Below the pieces are notes generated by a model, which was not told the DNA's origin, ran no database searches, and was given only the letters and a program-made list of their open reading frames with translations. This document shows positions 1 through 7,471 of a stretch of 64,000 bases of DNA, piece after piece. A program made the position numbers and the translations under genes. The number at the start of each line of letters is the position of its first letter. The first letter of the stretch is position 1. Source of the stretch: Planctomycetota bacterium (GTDB lineage Bacteria; Planctomycetota; Brocadiia; Brocadiales; Bathyanammoxibiaceae); NCBI GenBank assembly GCA_016209685.1, contig JACQVQ010000009.1:186001-250000 (forward strand). Reading direction: 5' to 3'.

Positions 1-1597
1 GTATAAGGATCCCCTCCTGGCCTACCTGGAACTCCTCTGGCCCATTTATCCTCCTCAGGGGGCTGAGGACGGAGACCTCCAGGTTTATCTCTCTTAGCTC
101 TTCTTCTTTCAGGGGAGGGAAGCGGAAGTCCCTGAAACCAGAACACATGGCATTTTCCACCACTGCCTGCCACAGGGGGGCCCTGGGCAGTATGTGACCT
201 ATACAGCCCCGTAGCTCTCCATTCTTGTGGAGGGTTACAAATACGCCGCACTTCTCTCTGAGCCTGGGGCTGAGCGTGCCTTCCTTGACCTCTGGCAGTT
301 TACGGTCTCTGGTATAGCTATCCAGGGTGGTGCGGGCCAGGGAGAGGAGGGCCTGTCCCTCCTCGGCAGTGAGTTCACCAGGAGGAGGGGGGTTCCCTCC
401 TACAAGGAGGATAGGACTACTATAAAATTGGGAGCGCGGAGTGCGGAATTCGGAATGCGGAATTCCATAATCCACACTCCGCACTCCGTACTCTGCATTC
501 CGCATTCCGGGGATGGCCTTCCCAGTCTTCTTCCCTGGGGCTGTGAATACGATGGAGGTATAGCTTACCGACTGGCTAAAGTCATTGACCATCCTGCCTG
601 AGGTGTCGTAGACCAGCACGGTACCCTGGGTCTCTCTGGGCAGGAGCTTCAGGAGTACGGCAATGGGATAGAATCCGCAGACGGTAATACCTGTCTCTTC
701 CCTGTACCTCATAAGGCCGTCAAAATCCAGGGCAAGTATCCTCTCTGTGGCCCCGTGGTCCAGTTTCTTTAGATTCTCCTCAATATTGCTCCTGAATGGG
801 GTGTAGCTGAATCTGTCCCCGTAGTGGGTGAAGTCAGAGCTCACGACCACAAGGGTATTTTCATCCATGTATGGCCTCAGGGCGTCGGCTATCTTCTGGA
901 AGTCATCTTCCATAAGGGCGCCCAGGAGGACAGGTACTAGCTTGAACTCCCCCAGTACGGTCTGTAAGAACGGGAGTTGTGTCTCTATAGAGTGCTCGTT
1001 TTTGTATGCCCCTGAGTAATAGCCGAAGAGGGCATCGTGTCCAAAGTAGGGGGGGTGTTCCACAAGCTGGTTGCAGACCTCCTGGTCTATCTCTACCTGC
1101 CCAAGGGGGGTCTTGTAGTAGCGGGCCTTGAGGATGGCCGCCCCACGGTATCTCTTACCGTAGTGGCTTGGGGCAAGGACAATCACCCTCTTGTATTCCT
1201 TGCCCTGGACGGTCTTATAGCCGTAGGCCGCTACGCTACCAGAATAATCATAGCCCGCATGGGGGGAAATAAGGGCCACGGGCCTGCCCGCTAGCTCTCT
1301 TTGAGGGACATTGGCGAGGAGACGGTCGAGCATCTCCTTGAGTTTGTCCGGGTCTCGTGGATAAAAGAACCCAGATACTGCGGGTTCCTGAACGTCTGTA
1401 CTCTCCGCCCCCGTAATAGCAGGGCCTGGTTTGCTTTCCTGTGCCGAACAAACTCTGCCACTACACCATAGTCCTCCGCTCAGGAGCAGGAGGACTATTA
1501 TCAAGTAAACAGTAGGCAGTAGACAGTAGACAGCGTACAGGGACAGTGCTCTCCCCTGTCTACTGTCTACTGTTTGCTGTCTACTGATTTTGGACAT
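1..1597 (-). CDS. MEMO-AMMECR1 fusion protein (AmmeMemoRadiSam system proteins B and A), partial
   Basis: The reading frame opens with ATG at 1597 and runs off the window at base 1, giving about 532 residues. An N-terminal hydrophobic stretch (about residues 17-44) is followed by a MEMO1-type domain with the motif SPHAGYDYSG (near residue 111), SSDFTHYG and a conserved HSIETQLPFL segment. After a linker comes an AMMECR1 domain with GCIGHILP and a FRDFRFPP segment. MEMO and AMMECR1 proteins are usually separate and cytosolic, often neighbours of a radical SAM protein; their reaction is not settled. Odd points: the hydrophobic leader and the linker (about residues 363-388) are both encoded by short DNA repeats found elsewhere in the window. 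If the leader works as a signal peptide the protein would be exported, which would be unusual. It lies 6 bases after the YqaA-like gene, so they are probably cotranscribed. The C-terminal end is not visible. Confidence 0.85.
   Translation of the reverse strand, partial: MSKISRQQTVDSRQGRALSLYAVYCLLPTVYLIIVLLLLSGGLWCSGRVCSAQESKPGPAITGAESTDVQEPAVSGFFYPRDPDKLKEMLDRLLANVPQRELAGRPVALISPHAGYDYSGSVAAYGYKTVQGKEYKRVIVLAPSHYGKRYRGAAILKARYYKTPLGQVEIDQEVCNQLVEHPPYFGHDALFGYYSGAYKNEHSIETQLPFLQTVLGEFKLVPVLLGALMEDDFQKIADALRPYMDENTLVVVSSDFTHYGDRFSYTPFRSNIEENLKKLDHGATERILALDFDGLMRYREETGITVCGFYPIAVLLKLLPRETQGTVLVYDTSGRMVNDFSQSVSYTSIVFTAPGKKTGKAIPGMRNAEYGVRSVDYGIPHSEFRTPRSQFYSSPILLVGGNPPPPGELTAEEGQALLSLARTTLDSYTRDRKLPEVKEGTLSPRLREKCGVFVTLHKNGELRGCIGHILPRAPLWQAVVENAMCSGFRDFRFPPLKEEELREINLEVSVLSPLRRINGPEEFQVGQEGILI
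432..509. repeat. GGAATGCGG-type direct and inverted repeat inside a gene
   Basis: Alternating GGAATGCGG and GGAATTC words are followed by their inverse (CCGCACTCCG, GCATTCCGCATTCC). The block is read in frame as the linker between the MEMO and AMMECR1 domains. A related remnant (CCACACTCCGCATTC) occurs near 22690-22710 in an intergenic region, which supports a dispersed family. Confidence 0.75.
1508..1586. repeat. CAGTAGACAG fold-back repeat, copy 1
   Basis: Tandem copies of CAGTAGACAG, a short spacer, then the inverse CTGTCTACTG copies and CTGTTTGCTGTCTACTG. The whole ~79-base block is closely similar to 3837-3917 in the same orientation. It encodes residues about 4-30 of the MEMO/AMMECR1 protein, including most of its hydrophobic leader. 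Confidence 0.85.
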
Positions 1598-1603
1598 TGG
1601 TGT

Positions 1604-2257
1604 CTACCCGGCAAGAAACTTTAGTGCTACATATCCCAGGACTAGCAACACTACGAAGACCACCGACAGTATATTAAAATATCTTTCAATGAGTGCCTTT
1701 ACCCGCTCCCCAAAGAAATAGATGAGCGCCCCTTCGGCAAAGAACCTGGCACTACGACTCAGGGCCGAGGCCAGCACCAGCGTAAGGAAATTTATCTTGC
1801 ATACACCGGCCGCGATAGTAAACAGTTTGTAGGGGATGGGGGTAAAGCCAGCTATAACAACGGCAAGAAAGGCGTTTTCGTTATAGCGGGCGCTCACATA
1901 ATTAAACTCCTCCCACAGGCCATAAAAGTTGATAATGGGTTTACCTACGACCTCAAAGAGTTCGTAGCCTATCAGGTAGCCCAGGCAACCGCCCAGTACA
2001 GAGCCGACGCTACATACCAGGGCGTAGCGGAAGGCCCGGCTGGGGATAGATACACCCAGGGCTATAAGGAGGATGTCTGGGGGTATAGGGAAGAAGGATG
2101 CCTCTGCCACGGCTATCAAGAACAAGGCCAGCATGGCATAAGGGGTATTGGCCCACCCGAGGGTCCAGTCCATTAGCCTCCGGAATATGGTAGGGGCACG
2201 TTGTCCGCCTGAGGCGGATGCCCTACTGTCAGAAAGGGGGTCTTTTTCTTTATACAT
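1604..2257 (-). CDS. YqaA/DedA-family (SNARE-associated) membrane protein
   Basis: 217 residues with a VTT/SNARE-associated domain of the DedA superfamily, closest in size and layout to the YqaA branch. Several membrane segments start near residue 38 (AMLALFLIAVAEASFFPIPP). The segment AVVIAGFTPIPYKLFTIAAG corresponds to the conserved re-entrant loop motif of DedA proteins. The family is involved in membrane homeostasis; some members flip lipid carriers. Residues about 10-21 (RASASGGQRAP region) are encoded by a palindromic repeat at 2190-2226, so the native start may be the ATG at codon 29 (MDWTLGWAN). The ATG at 2257 overlaps a duplicated stop of the DUF523 gene (see 2255-2314). It is followed 6 bases later by the MEMO/AMMECR1 gene. 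Confidence 0.85.
   Translation of the reverse strand: MYKEKDPLSDSRASASGGQRAPTIFRRLMDWTLGWANTPYAMLALFLIAVAEASFFPIPPDILLIALGVSIPSRAFRYALVCSVGSVLGGCLGYLIGYELFEVVGKPIINFYGLWEEFNYVSARYNENAFLAVVIAGFTPIPYKLFTIAAGVCKINFLTLVLASALSRSARFFAEGALIYFFGERVKALIERYFNILSVVFVVLLVLGYVALKFLAG
2190..2226. repeat. GTAGGGGC-family palindromic element with nested TCCGCCTGAGGCGGA core, inside the yqaA-like gene
   Basis: GTAGGGGCA at one end and TGCCCTAC at the other bracket a CCGCCTGAGGCGG palindrome. The same arrangement recurs at 49328-49364 inside another gene. It is read through in frame and adds about 12 residues near the N-terminus of the YqaA-like protein. Confidence 0.8.
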
Positions 2258-2314
2258 AGATAGTCCTTGTGCCGTTCTTGCTTAGCTTATACGCAGGCTA
2301 AAGCCTGCGGCTAC
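2255..2314. repeat. Duplicated 3' tail of the DUF523 gene next to a GCAGGCTAAAGCCTGC hairpin
   Basis: Bases 2255-2290 are an imperfect copy of 2321-2357, the last codons of the DUF523 gene. On the minus strand both copies encode the same tail (LSKNG followed by a few residues and a stop). Between the copies sits a perfect hairpin GCAGGCT-AA-AGCCTGC followed by GGCTAC (2293-2314), a family also seen at 21117-21138 and 57115-57170. The downstream stop overlaps the YqaA ATG (ATGTATAA). Confidence 0.75.
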
Positions 2315-2319
2315 ATTCT

Positions 2320-2745
2320 CTATACACAGGTAATCCTTATGCCGTTTTTACTTAGCAAGGCAGTACAGACGCCGTCTCCCTGTACCAGTTGTCCTCTCTT
2401 CCATATAGTCCCGGAACCGCAGGAGGGGCTCTTTCCCTTTAGATAGGCCTCTTTTATCCCCAGGAGTTGGGCCAGTTTCAGGGTCTCTGCGGCCCCTTTT
2501 ATGAAGGAGATTGTTACGTCCTTTCCGGTCTCATCCAATACCCTTGCCCTATTGGCAAGGACGTCGTGGCCGTCTCCCCCGACAATCTCTGCCCTGGCCC
2601 TGGGGGTGGGGAGTCCACCGAGTTGTTCCGGACACACGGGTACCAGTGGCACACTCTTCAAAGACTCCAGCACCTGTTCCTCTTTCTCCGAGGTCCCATC
2701 GTATCGGCAGTCTAACCCTACCAGACAACCGCTGATGAGTATCAT
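2320..2745 (-). CDS. DUF523 family protein
   Basis: 141 residues, matching the normal length of the DUF523 family (YbbK type). Recognisable motifs are the N-terminal ISGCLVGLDCRYDG, the central VPVCPEQLGGLPTPR and the C-terminal GKSPSCGSGTI. The conserved cysteines in CLVGLDC, CPEQ and SPSCGSG suggest a metal or cluster site; the function is unknown. It starts with ATG at 2745. The tail (LSKNGIRITCV) is duplicated just downstream, which suggests that a repeat insertion moved its original stop away from the start of the YqaA-like gene. Confidence 0.9.
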   Translation of the reverse strand: MILISGCLVGLDCRYDGTSEKEEQVLESLKSVPLVPVCPEQLGGLPTPRARAEIVGGDGHDVLANRARVLDETGKDVTISFIKGAAETLKLAQLLGIKEAYLKGKSPSCGSGTIWKRGQLVQGDGVCTALLSKNGIRITCV

Positions 2746-2807
2746 TTTAGTAATCTAAAATCTACCCCCAGGAAAGTCAAGGAAAAACAGCGGGTAGCAT
2801 GTAGAGT

Positions 2808-2997
2808 CCGGCGACTATGTCGCTGGCCCTGTGCCATTCTGGCGCAGGGCTGGTCCATTGACACGGTGAACCACGTAGGGTTCACCGCCCTTGTACCACA
2901 AGGGTACAGGGCAAGGGTATAGGACAAAGCCCTGTACCTAATTGGTACAGGGCAGGGGTTCATGGCAGGCCATGCACCCCACGTGGTGCGTGGCAGT
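2808..2997. repeat. Array of six consecutive hairpins in an intergenic region
   Basis: The 251-base gap between the S41 peptidase and DUF523 genes holds successive inverted repeats. They are CCGGCGAC-TAT-GTCGCTGG; GCCCTGTGCC-ATTCT-GGCGCAGGGC; GGTGAACC/GGTTCACC; a GCCCTTGTACC/GGGTACAGGGC pair; GCCCTGTACC-TAATT-GGTACAGGGC (perfect 10-base arms); and a nested CATGGC/GCCATG with GCACC/GGTGC. The loops differ and there are no spacers of constant length, so this is not CRISPR. It could be a structured RNA, stacked repeat insertions or a strong folding barrier between operons. Confidence 0.65.
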
Positions 2998-3947
2998 CAA
3001 TGGACTCCAAAAATGAGGGATAGGGCGGACTGGAGTTGTTCCTCGTGTACCTTTACCTCCAGGTCGGGGAGTACGCCTTTGTCCCTCAGGCTGGAGCCAT
3101 CGGGCAATAGATATTCCCCTACGGTGAGGATGAGGGTCCTTGTGCCCAGGGGGATGACCTCCTGTATAGTCCCCTTGCCCTTACTCTTTTCTCCCACCAC
3201 CCTTGCCCCACAATGATACCTCAGGGCGGCGGCCACTATCTCGGCACTGCTGGCTGTGGAGCCGTTAATGAGAATTACAATAGGTAGGGGCACGCTGCAG
3301 CGTGCCCCTACACCCTCAGAGAGGTAGGTCTTTTCACCACCCCTTGTCTTTTCAATGAGGAGGGTCTTCCCTGGTGGCACAAAATGCCTTAGCACCTCCA
3401 GGGCACTCTGGAGGTGTCCTCCGGGGTTATCCCTTAAATCAAGCAGTATCCCCTTAACCCTGGGTACATCGGTGGGAGTGGCACTGCCACATCCCAGACT
3501 TTCCAGGGCCTTTTGAAAATGGGCACCCGTCCTCCTCCCAAAGAAGCCTATCTTTACGTAGGCTATCTCCGCTGTAGCGAGGCTGGCCTCCGTTATGGAG
3601 GTCTCTTCCTCAAGCCCACGGACAAAATCCAGCGAGGGTGGTCCTCCCTTCACCACCTTGCTGTCCTTATCTAAGGAGTCCAGCACCGATTGCAGGGTTA
3701 AATCTACGAGTGATTCCATGTCAATGGTGCCGTAGTAGGATTCTTTGATGTGGGTTAGGGCCTGGTCTAGTTCCTTAAGATACTGCTCATCCCTTTCAGT
3801 AAGGCCCAGTGAGGGGGTTGGGGAAGAGGAGAGAATGCAGGCAGTAGACAGTAGACAGTAGATAGCATACAGGAACAGGGATATTCCCTGTCTACTGTCT
3901 GCTGTTTGCTGTCTGCTCTTTAGGGGTGAGATAGAAATCCACCTCAA
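2997..3947 (-). CDS. S41-family C-terminal processing peptidase-like protein
   Basis: 316 residues from the start at 3947. The core shows ILLDLRDNPGG (about 167-177), the serine motif NGSTASSAEI (228-237) and the lysine motif GEKSKGKGTIQ (about 252-262, likely catalytic K258). These are the Ser-Lys dyad surroundings of the S41 (CtpA/tail-specific) family. No PDZ domain is evident, so it is shorter than typical CtpA proteins. The N-terminus has a hydrophobic leader (about 23-41) encoded by the CAGTAGACAG repeat and overlaps the 3' end of the cupredoxin-like gene by 56 bases, so the true start is uncertain. A perfect 28-base palindrome (3284-3311) is inserted in frame and encodes the GVGARCSVPL segment, just before the catalytic serine. 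Confidence 0.8.
   Translation of the reverse strand: MRWISISPLKSRQQTADSRQGISLFLYAIYCLLSTACILSSSPTPSLGLTERDEQYLKELDQALTHIKESYYGTIDMESLVDLTLQSVLDSLDKDSKVVKGGPPSLDFVRGLEEETSITEASLATAEIAYVKIGFFGRRTGAHFQKALESLGCGSATPTDVPRVKGILLDLRDNPGGHLQSALEVLRHFVPPGKTLLIEKTRGGEKTYLSEGVGARCSVPLPIVILINGSTASSAEIVAAALRYHCGARVVGEKSKGKGTIQEVIPLGTRTLILTVGEYLLPDGSSLRDKGVLPDLEVKVHEEQLQSALSLIFGVH
3284..3311. repeat. GTAGGGGC palindrome (28 bases) inside the S41 peptidase gene
   Basis: A perfect inverted repeat with 14-base arms, GTAGGGGCACGCTG and its complement. It belongs to the same family as 38733-38760, 55047-55074, 59049-59077 and the riboswitch insertion at 15946-15971. It is read in frame. Confidence 0.9.
3837..3917. 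repeat. CAGTAGACAG fold-back repeat, copy 2
   Basis: Same architecture as 1508-1586: CAGTAGACAGTAGACAGTAG, a spacer of about 30 bases, then CTGTCTACTGTCTGCTGTTTGCTG-like inverse copies. It spans the junction of the cupredoxin-like and S41 genes. It provides the last residues (QTANSRQ) of the former and the leader region of the latter. Confidence 0.85.
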
Positions 3948-4605
3948 GGGTTGCGTCAGTCTCTACGGTTACCTCCGTAGTAAGGCTATTGCGTTTCTCT
4001 TTATCCAGGTCTTCATGCCATAGCGACAACATGTACGTCCCTGGCGGGATATCGGTTATATTAAAACGTCCATCCTTGCCAGTCAAGGCATAGTAAGGGT
4101 TGTCCCTGACTACTATCCAGGCTCGCATCTCCTGGTGGAGGTCGCACCCCATTCTTACTACCTCTACCTGCTCAAACCTCTTCAGGAGGGAAGTACTACC
4201 CTCGGGCATCCCCTCGTTAAAGGCTGGGTTCTTTGCGGAGGAGGCATGGAGGTTGTGCATCTCAGGGTCGGAGTTGCGGAGTTCTACAGTACTACCCACA
4301 GGGACTACCAGTACGTGCGGTACAAAGAGCTTGTCCTTTTGGTCCAGCACCAGAGGCCCTGGTACTGAGAAATCCTTCCCCTGGGAGACGTTCTTCACGT
4401 ACACCAGGGCTTCCTTTAACGGCCTTCCCCCAAGCACCTTAACTACGCCAGAGAGGCTACCAGAGGCCAGCACGTCAACTACCCTGTAGGCTTGAGGAAG
4501 ATAAGACTCTGCCTCATCTGTTAAGGCCCTGGTCTCCCCTCCCTGATGCGCCAGGAGAGGTGGGGATAGAAAGGTCAGCAGGATAATAAGGGGCAATATG
4601 ACCAT
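3892..4605 (-). CDS. Cupredoxin-like periplasmic protein with carboxypeptidase-regulatory-like domain
   Basis: 237 residues with an N-terminal signal peptide (hydrophobic residues 2-19, ending near LLAHQ). The middle part has a plastocyanin/MauL-like fold signature: HNLHA, then GCDLHQEM about 40 residues later. These provide the His, Cys, His and Met expected of a type 1 copper site. The last third (LTGKDGRFNITDIPPGTYMLSLWHED) looks like a carboxypeptidase-regulatory-like beta domain. Such proteins are periplasmic electron carriers or copper binders. The next gene upstream is a YVTN propeller, a common partner of periplasmic redox proteins. The final residues are encoded by the CAGTAGACAG repeat, so the original stop has probably been replaced. 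Confidence 0.75.
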   Translation of the reverse strand: MVILPLIILLTFLSPPLLAHQGGETRALTDEAESYLPQAYRVVDVLASGSLSGVVKVLGGRPLKEALVYVKNVSQGKDFSVPGPLVLDQKDKLFVPHVLVVPVGSTVELRNSDPEMHNLHASSAKNPAFNEGMPEGSTSLLKRFEQVEVVRMGCDLHQEMRAWIVVRDNPYYALTGKDGRFNITDIPPGTYMLSLWHEDLDKEKRNSLTTEVTVETDATLEVDFYLTPKEQTANSRQ

Positions 4606-4671
4606 CAGGGTAAGGATTGGGCCGAGGTCACCGGGAGTATACCCAATGCCTCGGCCCCAATTTCCTCCTAA

Positions 4672-5847
4672 CTAATGACAGTAGTTGTAGCCACCCAGGA
4701 TGGCAACTGCCCAGGGGCTATGACCCACGTTGGGGACTACGGAGACCTGGTCACTCTCACCATCTATAACATACACAGAATTGGTGGTGGAGCAGGCCAG
4801 GTAGAGTCTGTTACCATCGGCCGTGGTGGAGGCCGTCTCAAGGACTACGTTCGTCCCCAGCTTCAGCCTCTTTACCTGCCGCATCTTTTCCATGTCGTAG
4901 ACGTACACGGCACCTTCCCCGCTACTGATGGCGTAGGCCTTGCGACCATTACTGGTAAAATTGATGCCCGTCATGCCCTCCCCACCCTTGAGAGTGGCAA
5001 CTACCTTGTTATCCCTGGTGCTTATGACGGATACCGTCGTATCCCCGTTATTAGGTACCAACATCAGACTGCCGTCCGGGGAGGAGTAGGCCCGCCAGGG
5101 CTCAGCCCCTACACGGACGCTGGCTATCACACTGTCTGTAGCGGTATCAATTACTGCCACCTCTCCCGAATCGCCATCGGCGGCATAGACGTAACGGCCG
5201 TCCGGGGTGGGGGTGACATTGGCAATACCCTTAATCTCAGCCAGGTATCTATCCGGGTTGAGGGCTGCCACCTTGTAGGCACTGCCCACGGCAATACGCT
5301 TGATGAGTTGATGGGTTTTAGTATCTACCACACCAACCTCATGGGCGCCAAAGTTGGCAATATAGGCCTTTGAGCCGTTAGGGGTGAAGGTAACCCCATG
5401 GGGTTCTGCAAAGCCGGGTATCCTGGCCACTTCAACCATCTGAGTAAGGTCTATGGCAGATACGGTACCCTCCTCAAAATTTGCTATATAGCAGAGCTTG
5501 GAGTCGGGGGAGCAATCAAAATGCTCAGGACTGAAGCCCACAGGGATGGGGCCGAATTTTTCTCCTGTCTTGAGGTCAATGGCCACAAAATCATTCTTCT
5601 TGGTACGGGGTGCCAGGAGCAGACGGCCATCACAGCTGACCATAGACATGTGGGGTGCGCACCACGGGCCAATCTCAAAGCGGGCAATCAGGTTGTTGTC
5701 CTTAGAGTCTATTACGGTAACGTCGTTACTGTCTTTGTTGGTGATGAAGACCAGAGAGCCGATGTCATGCCCTGCCAGTGACGTCTCAGCCATGACAGGT
5801 GCCGACAGCCCTAACAAGAGGGCCAGGATGAGAATTAGTCTTGTCAT
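4672..5847 (-). CDS. YVTN-family beta-propeller protein, secreted
   Basis: 391 residues starting at ATG 5847, chosen because GGAGG lies 5 bases upstream; an in-frame ATG 15 bases earlier lacks such a site. A signal peptide (RLILILALLLGLSAPVMA) is followed by repeated blades of about 40 residues with motifs such as VFITNKDSNDVTVID, CYIANFEEGTVSAID, AYIANFGAHEVGVVD and VYAADGDSGEVAVID. These are typical of YVTN/NHL-like seven-bladed propellers. Periplasmic members often act in metal or cytochrome-linked systems, but no catalytic residues identify a reaction. It lies between the porin and the cupredoxin-like gene, all on the same strand. Confidence 0.85.
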   Translation of the reverse strand: MTRLILILALLLGLSAPVMAETSLAGHDIGSLVFITNKDSNDVTVIDSKDNNLIARFEIGPWCAPHMSMVSCDGRLLLAPRTKKNDFVAIDLKTGEKFGPIPVGFSPEHFDCSPDSKLCYIANFEEGTVSAIDLTQMVEVARIPGFAEPHGVTFTPNGSKAYIANFGAHEVGVVDTKTHQLIKRIAVGSAYKVAALNPDRYLAEIKGIANVTPTPDGRYVYAADGDSGEVAVIDTATDSVIASVRVGAEPWRAYSSPDGSLMLVPNNGDTTVSVISTRDNKVVATLKGGEGMTGINFTSNGRKAYAISSGEGAVYVYDMEKMRQVKRLKLGTNVVLETASTTADGNRLYLACSTTNSVYVIDGESDQVSVVPNVGHSPWAVAILGGYNYCH

Positions 5848-5904
5848 AAATGCCTCCTTCAAGATAAGGGTTCAGAAGTTTAAAGGTTCAAACGTTCAAT
5901 CTCA

Positions 5905-7452
5905 CTAGAAGTCCATCTGAAGTCTCAGGCCAAAGGTGGTAAGGAAATCGTTCTCCCGTTCTCTGGGTAGAGGGATGCCGTCTTCGGACATCCTTAATTC
6001 CGGCCTGGCAGGAAAGAGTACCTGGGAGTTGAGGGAGAGGTTCATGTGGTCTGTCAGGAATAAATTGTAGTATGCCTCTACTAGGTCCTCTTTGGTCCTG
6101 TTGAAGGTCTTAATCTGACTGAAGGCCGTGGCTATACGGTCGTATCTCCTGGAAGAAAAAGGTGAACTTAACCCTAGTCCCAGGCTCCATGCCCACTTTG
6201 GCTCATCCACTGCGGTGTTGCCAGTTATACCGTACCTGGCGAAGCCCGTAAGCCTCTGGGTAAACTGCTGGTCCAAGCTGAGGCCCACGGCCCGACTCTT
6301 GGTATCCCCATTGTATCTCCCCCAGAGGCGGTAATTCCCCGCCTGTCCAAAGAGGAACTTCGGGGTGTGGTAATCTACCTCCCCTATTGTGTAGGGCCTG
6401 TCAAATACGGCAGTGCCAGAGTTCCGGGGGTTCTGTATACCCAGTCCAAAGCCGTATCCCTTCTTTGTATCAAAGTAACCTGCCAGCCCAGGACCATTCA
6501 CTGGAGGGCTCAGGACGGGGTTATTTACAAAGGCACTGGTCAGGAACTGGGTAGTCTCATCGTTGGCTACTGCGTTCATGTCAAAGTAGTTAGTAAGGTC
6601 TATCTTTCCACCCACCAGCCTCAGTCTATCCTTCATAAAGATGGATTGTAGCCATGCCTCTCTAACGCTGAGCCTGTCCACACCATCGGTGTCATGTGTA
6701 GAACCACGGGAGGCATCATCATTGAGTCCGGAGGCGCTACCCACTATGAAGTCGGGTCCCCTTCCCCCTATGGCCTCAAGGTCTACGAATAGCGTGGAGT
6801 TAATCATGGGGCGGTGGAAGAATAAGAGGTCAAGAGAGCCCTCGGCGAACGAGGTGTCCTTCTTGCGGCTATTTACTAACTGCTGAAAGACTCCGGTGGC
6901 ACTCAAGCCTACGGCCACCTTCTTTTTGAACCCCTCCTCCATCATGGCCGCTATGCGGTCGGAGATACTCTCCTTGCGTGCATACTTGAACTTCCTGTAG
7001 GCCACTCGTTCCTCCTGAGGCTTACCGCAGAGGTGGCAGCGGCCGTCCAGGCTGGGATGGTCATAGATATGACCTTCTGGACATACCCACTCGGAGACCT
7101 TCTTTATCTCTTCCACTGGTTCCAGCAGGAACATCTTCCCTGTCATCTCTTCAAGGCTCTCCACCCGTTTTTCAATACGTTCCTTTTTTGTAGTAGGAAG
7201 TGTGGCCTGCACCCCTTCTTCTGCCCTTGCTGTCTCCTGTGTGGGGGCAACACCACCAAGCCTCTGAAGCTCCACCTCCATTGCACTCATCTTTTCTTCA
7301 TTTTTACTCATATGGGCCTTCAGGTTGTCCTGTTCTAACTTTAAGGTCCCCAGTTGCCTCATGAGGTCCTCCAGTGATGCGCCTTCCGCAAAAACGGTAA
7401 TATTATAAAAATTAAAGACAAAAAGTCCAGTTATAAAGAGAAGAATCTGCAT
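5905..7452 (-). CDS. OprB-like outer-membrane porin with periplasmic coiled coil and Cys/His metal-type motif
   Basis: 515 residues starting at ATG 7452 with GAGGAGG upstream. A signal peptide (to about residue 23) is followed by a coiled coil (about 25-65) and a linker. Next comes a compact motif CPEGHIYDHPSLDGRCHLC (about 123-141) with the spacing C-x3-H and C-x2-C. The C-terminal 300 residues are a beta barrel of the carbohydrate-selective porin OprB type (VREAWLQSIFMKDRLRLVGGKIDLTNYFD; final QMDF with terminal Phe). The Cys/His motif resembles short heavy-metal-binding motifs and is not a standard part of OprB. It starts 19 bases after the TonB gene and is probably the last gene of the cobalamin-regulated operon, so a role in metal or corrinoid passage is plausible but inferred. 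Confidence 0.75.
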   Translation of the reverse strand: MQILLFITGLFVFNFYNITVFAEGASLEDLMRQLGTLKLEQDNLKAHMSKNEEKMSAMEVELQRLGGVAPTQETARAEEGVQATLPTTKKERIEKRVESLEEMTGKMFLLEPVEEIKKVSEWVCPEGHIYDHPSLDGRCHLCGKPQEERVAYRKFKYARKESISDRIAAMMEEGFKKKVAVGLSATGVFQQLVNSRKKDTSFAEGSLDLLFFHRPMINSTLFVDLEAIGGRGPDFIVGSASGLNDDASRGSTHDTDGVDRLSVREAWLQSIFMKDRLRLVGGKIDLTNYFDMNAVANDETTQFLTSAFVNNPVLSPPVNGPGLAGYFDTKKGYGFGLGIQNPRNSGTAVFDRPYTIGEVDYHTPKFLFGQAGNYRLWGRYNGDTKSRAVGLSLDQQFTQRLTGFARYGITGNTAVDEPKWAWSLGLGLSSPFSSRRYDRIATAFSQIKTFNRTKEDLVEAYYNLFLTDHMNLSLNSQVLFPARPELRMSEDGIPLPRERENDFLTTFGLRLQMDF

Positions 7453-7471
7453 AGGTTCTAACCTCCTCTTG

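Noticed and set aside
2742-2963. Open frame of 73 codons in the hairpin-rich gap (minus strand)
   Set aside because: It consists of translated inverted repeats, has no ribosome site and no recognisable protein features.
2808-2997. CRISPR-like array
   Set aside because: The units differ in sequence, are palindromes without constant spacers, and there are no cas genes.
3892-3947. Frameshift joining the cupredoxin-like and S41 genes
   Set aside because: The overlap is explained by the repeat inserted at the junction; both proteins have intact, separate family domains.
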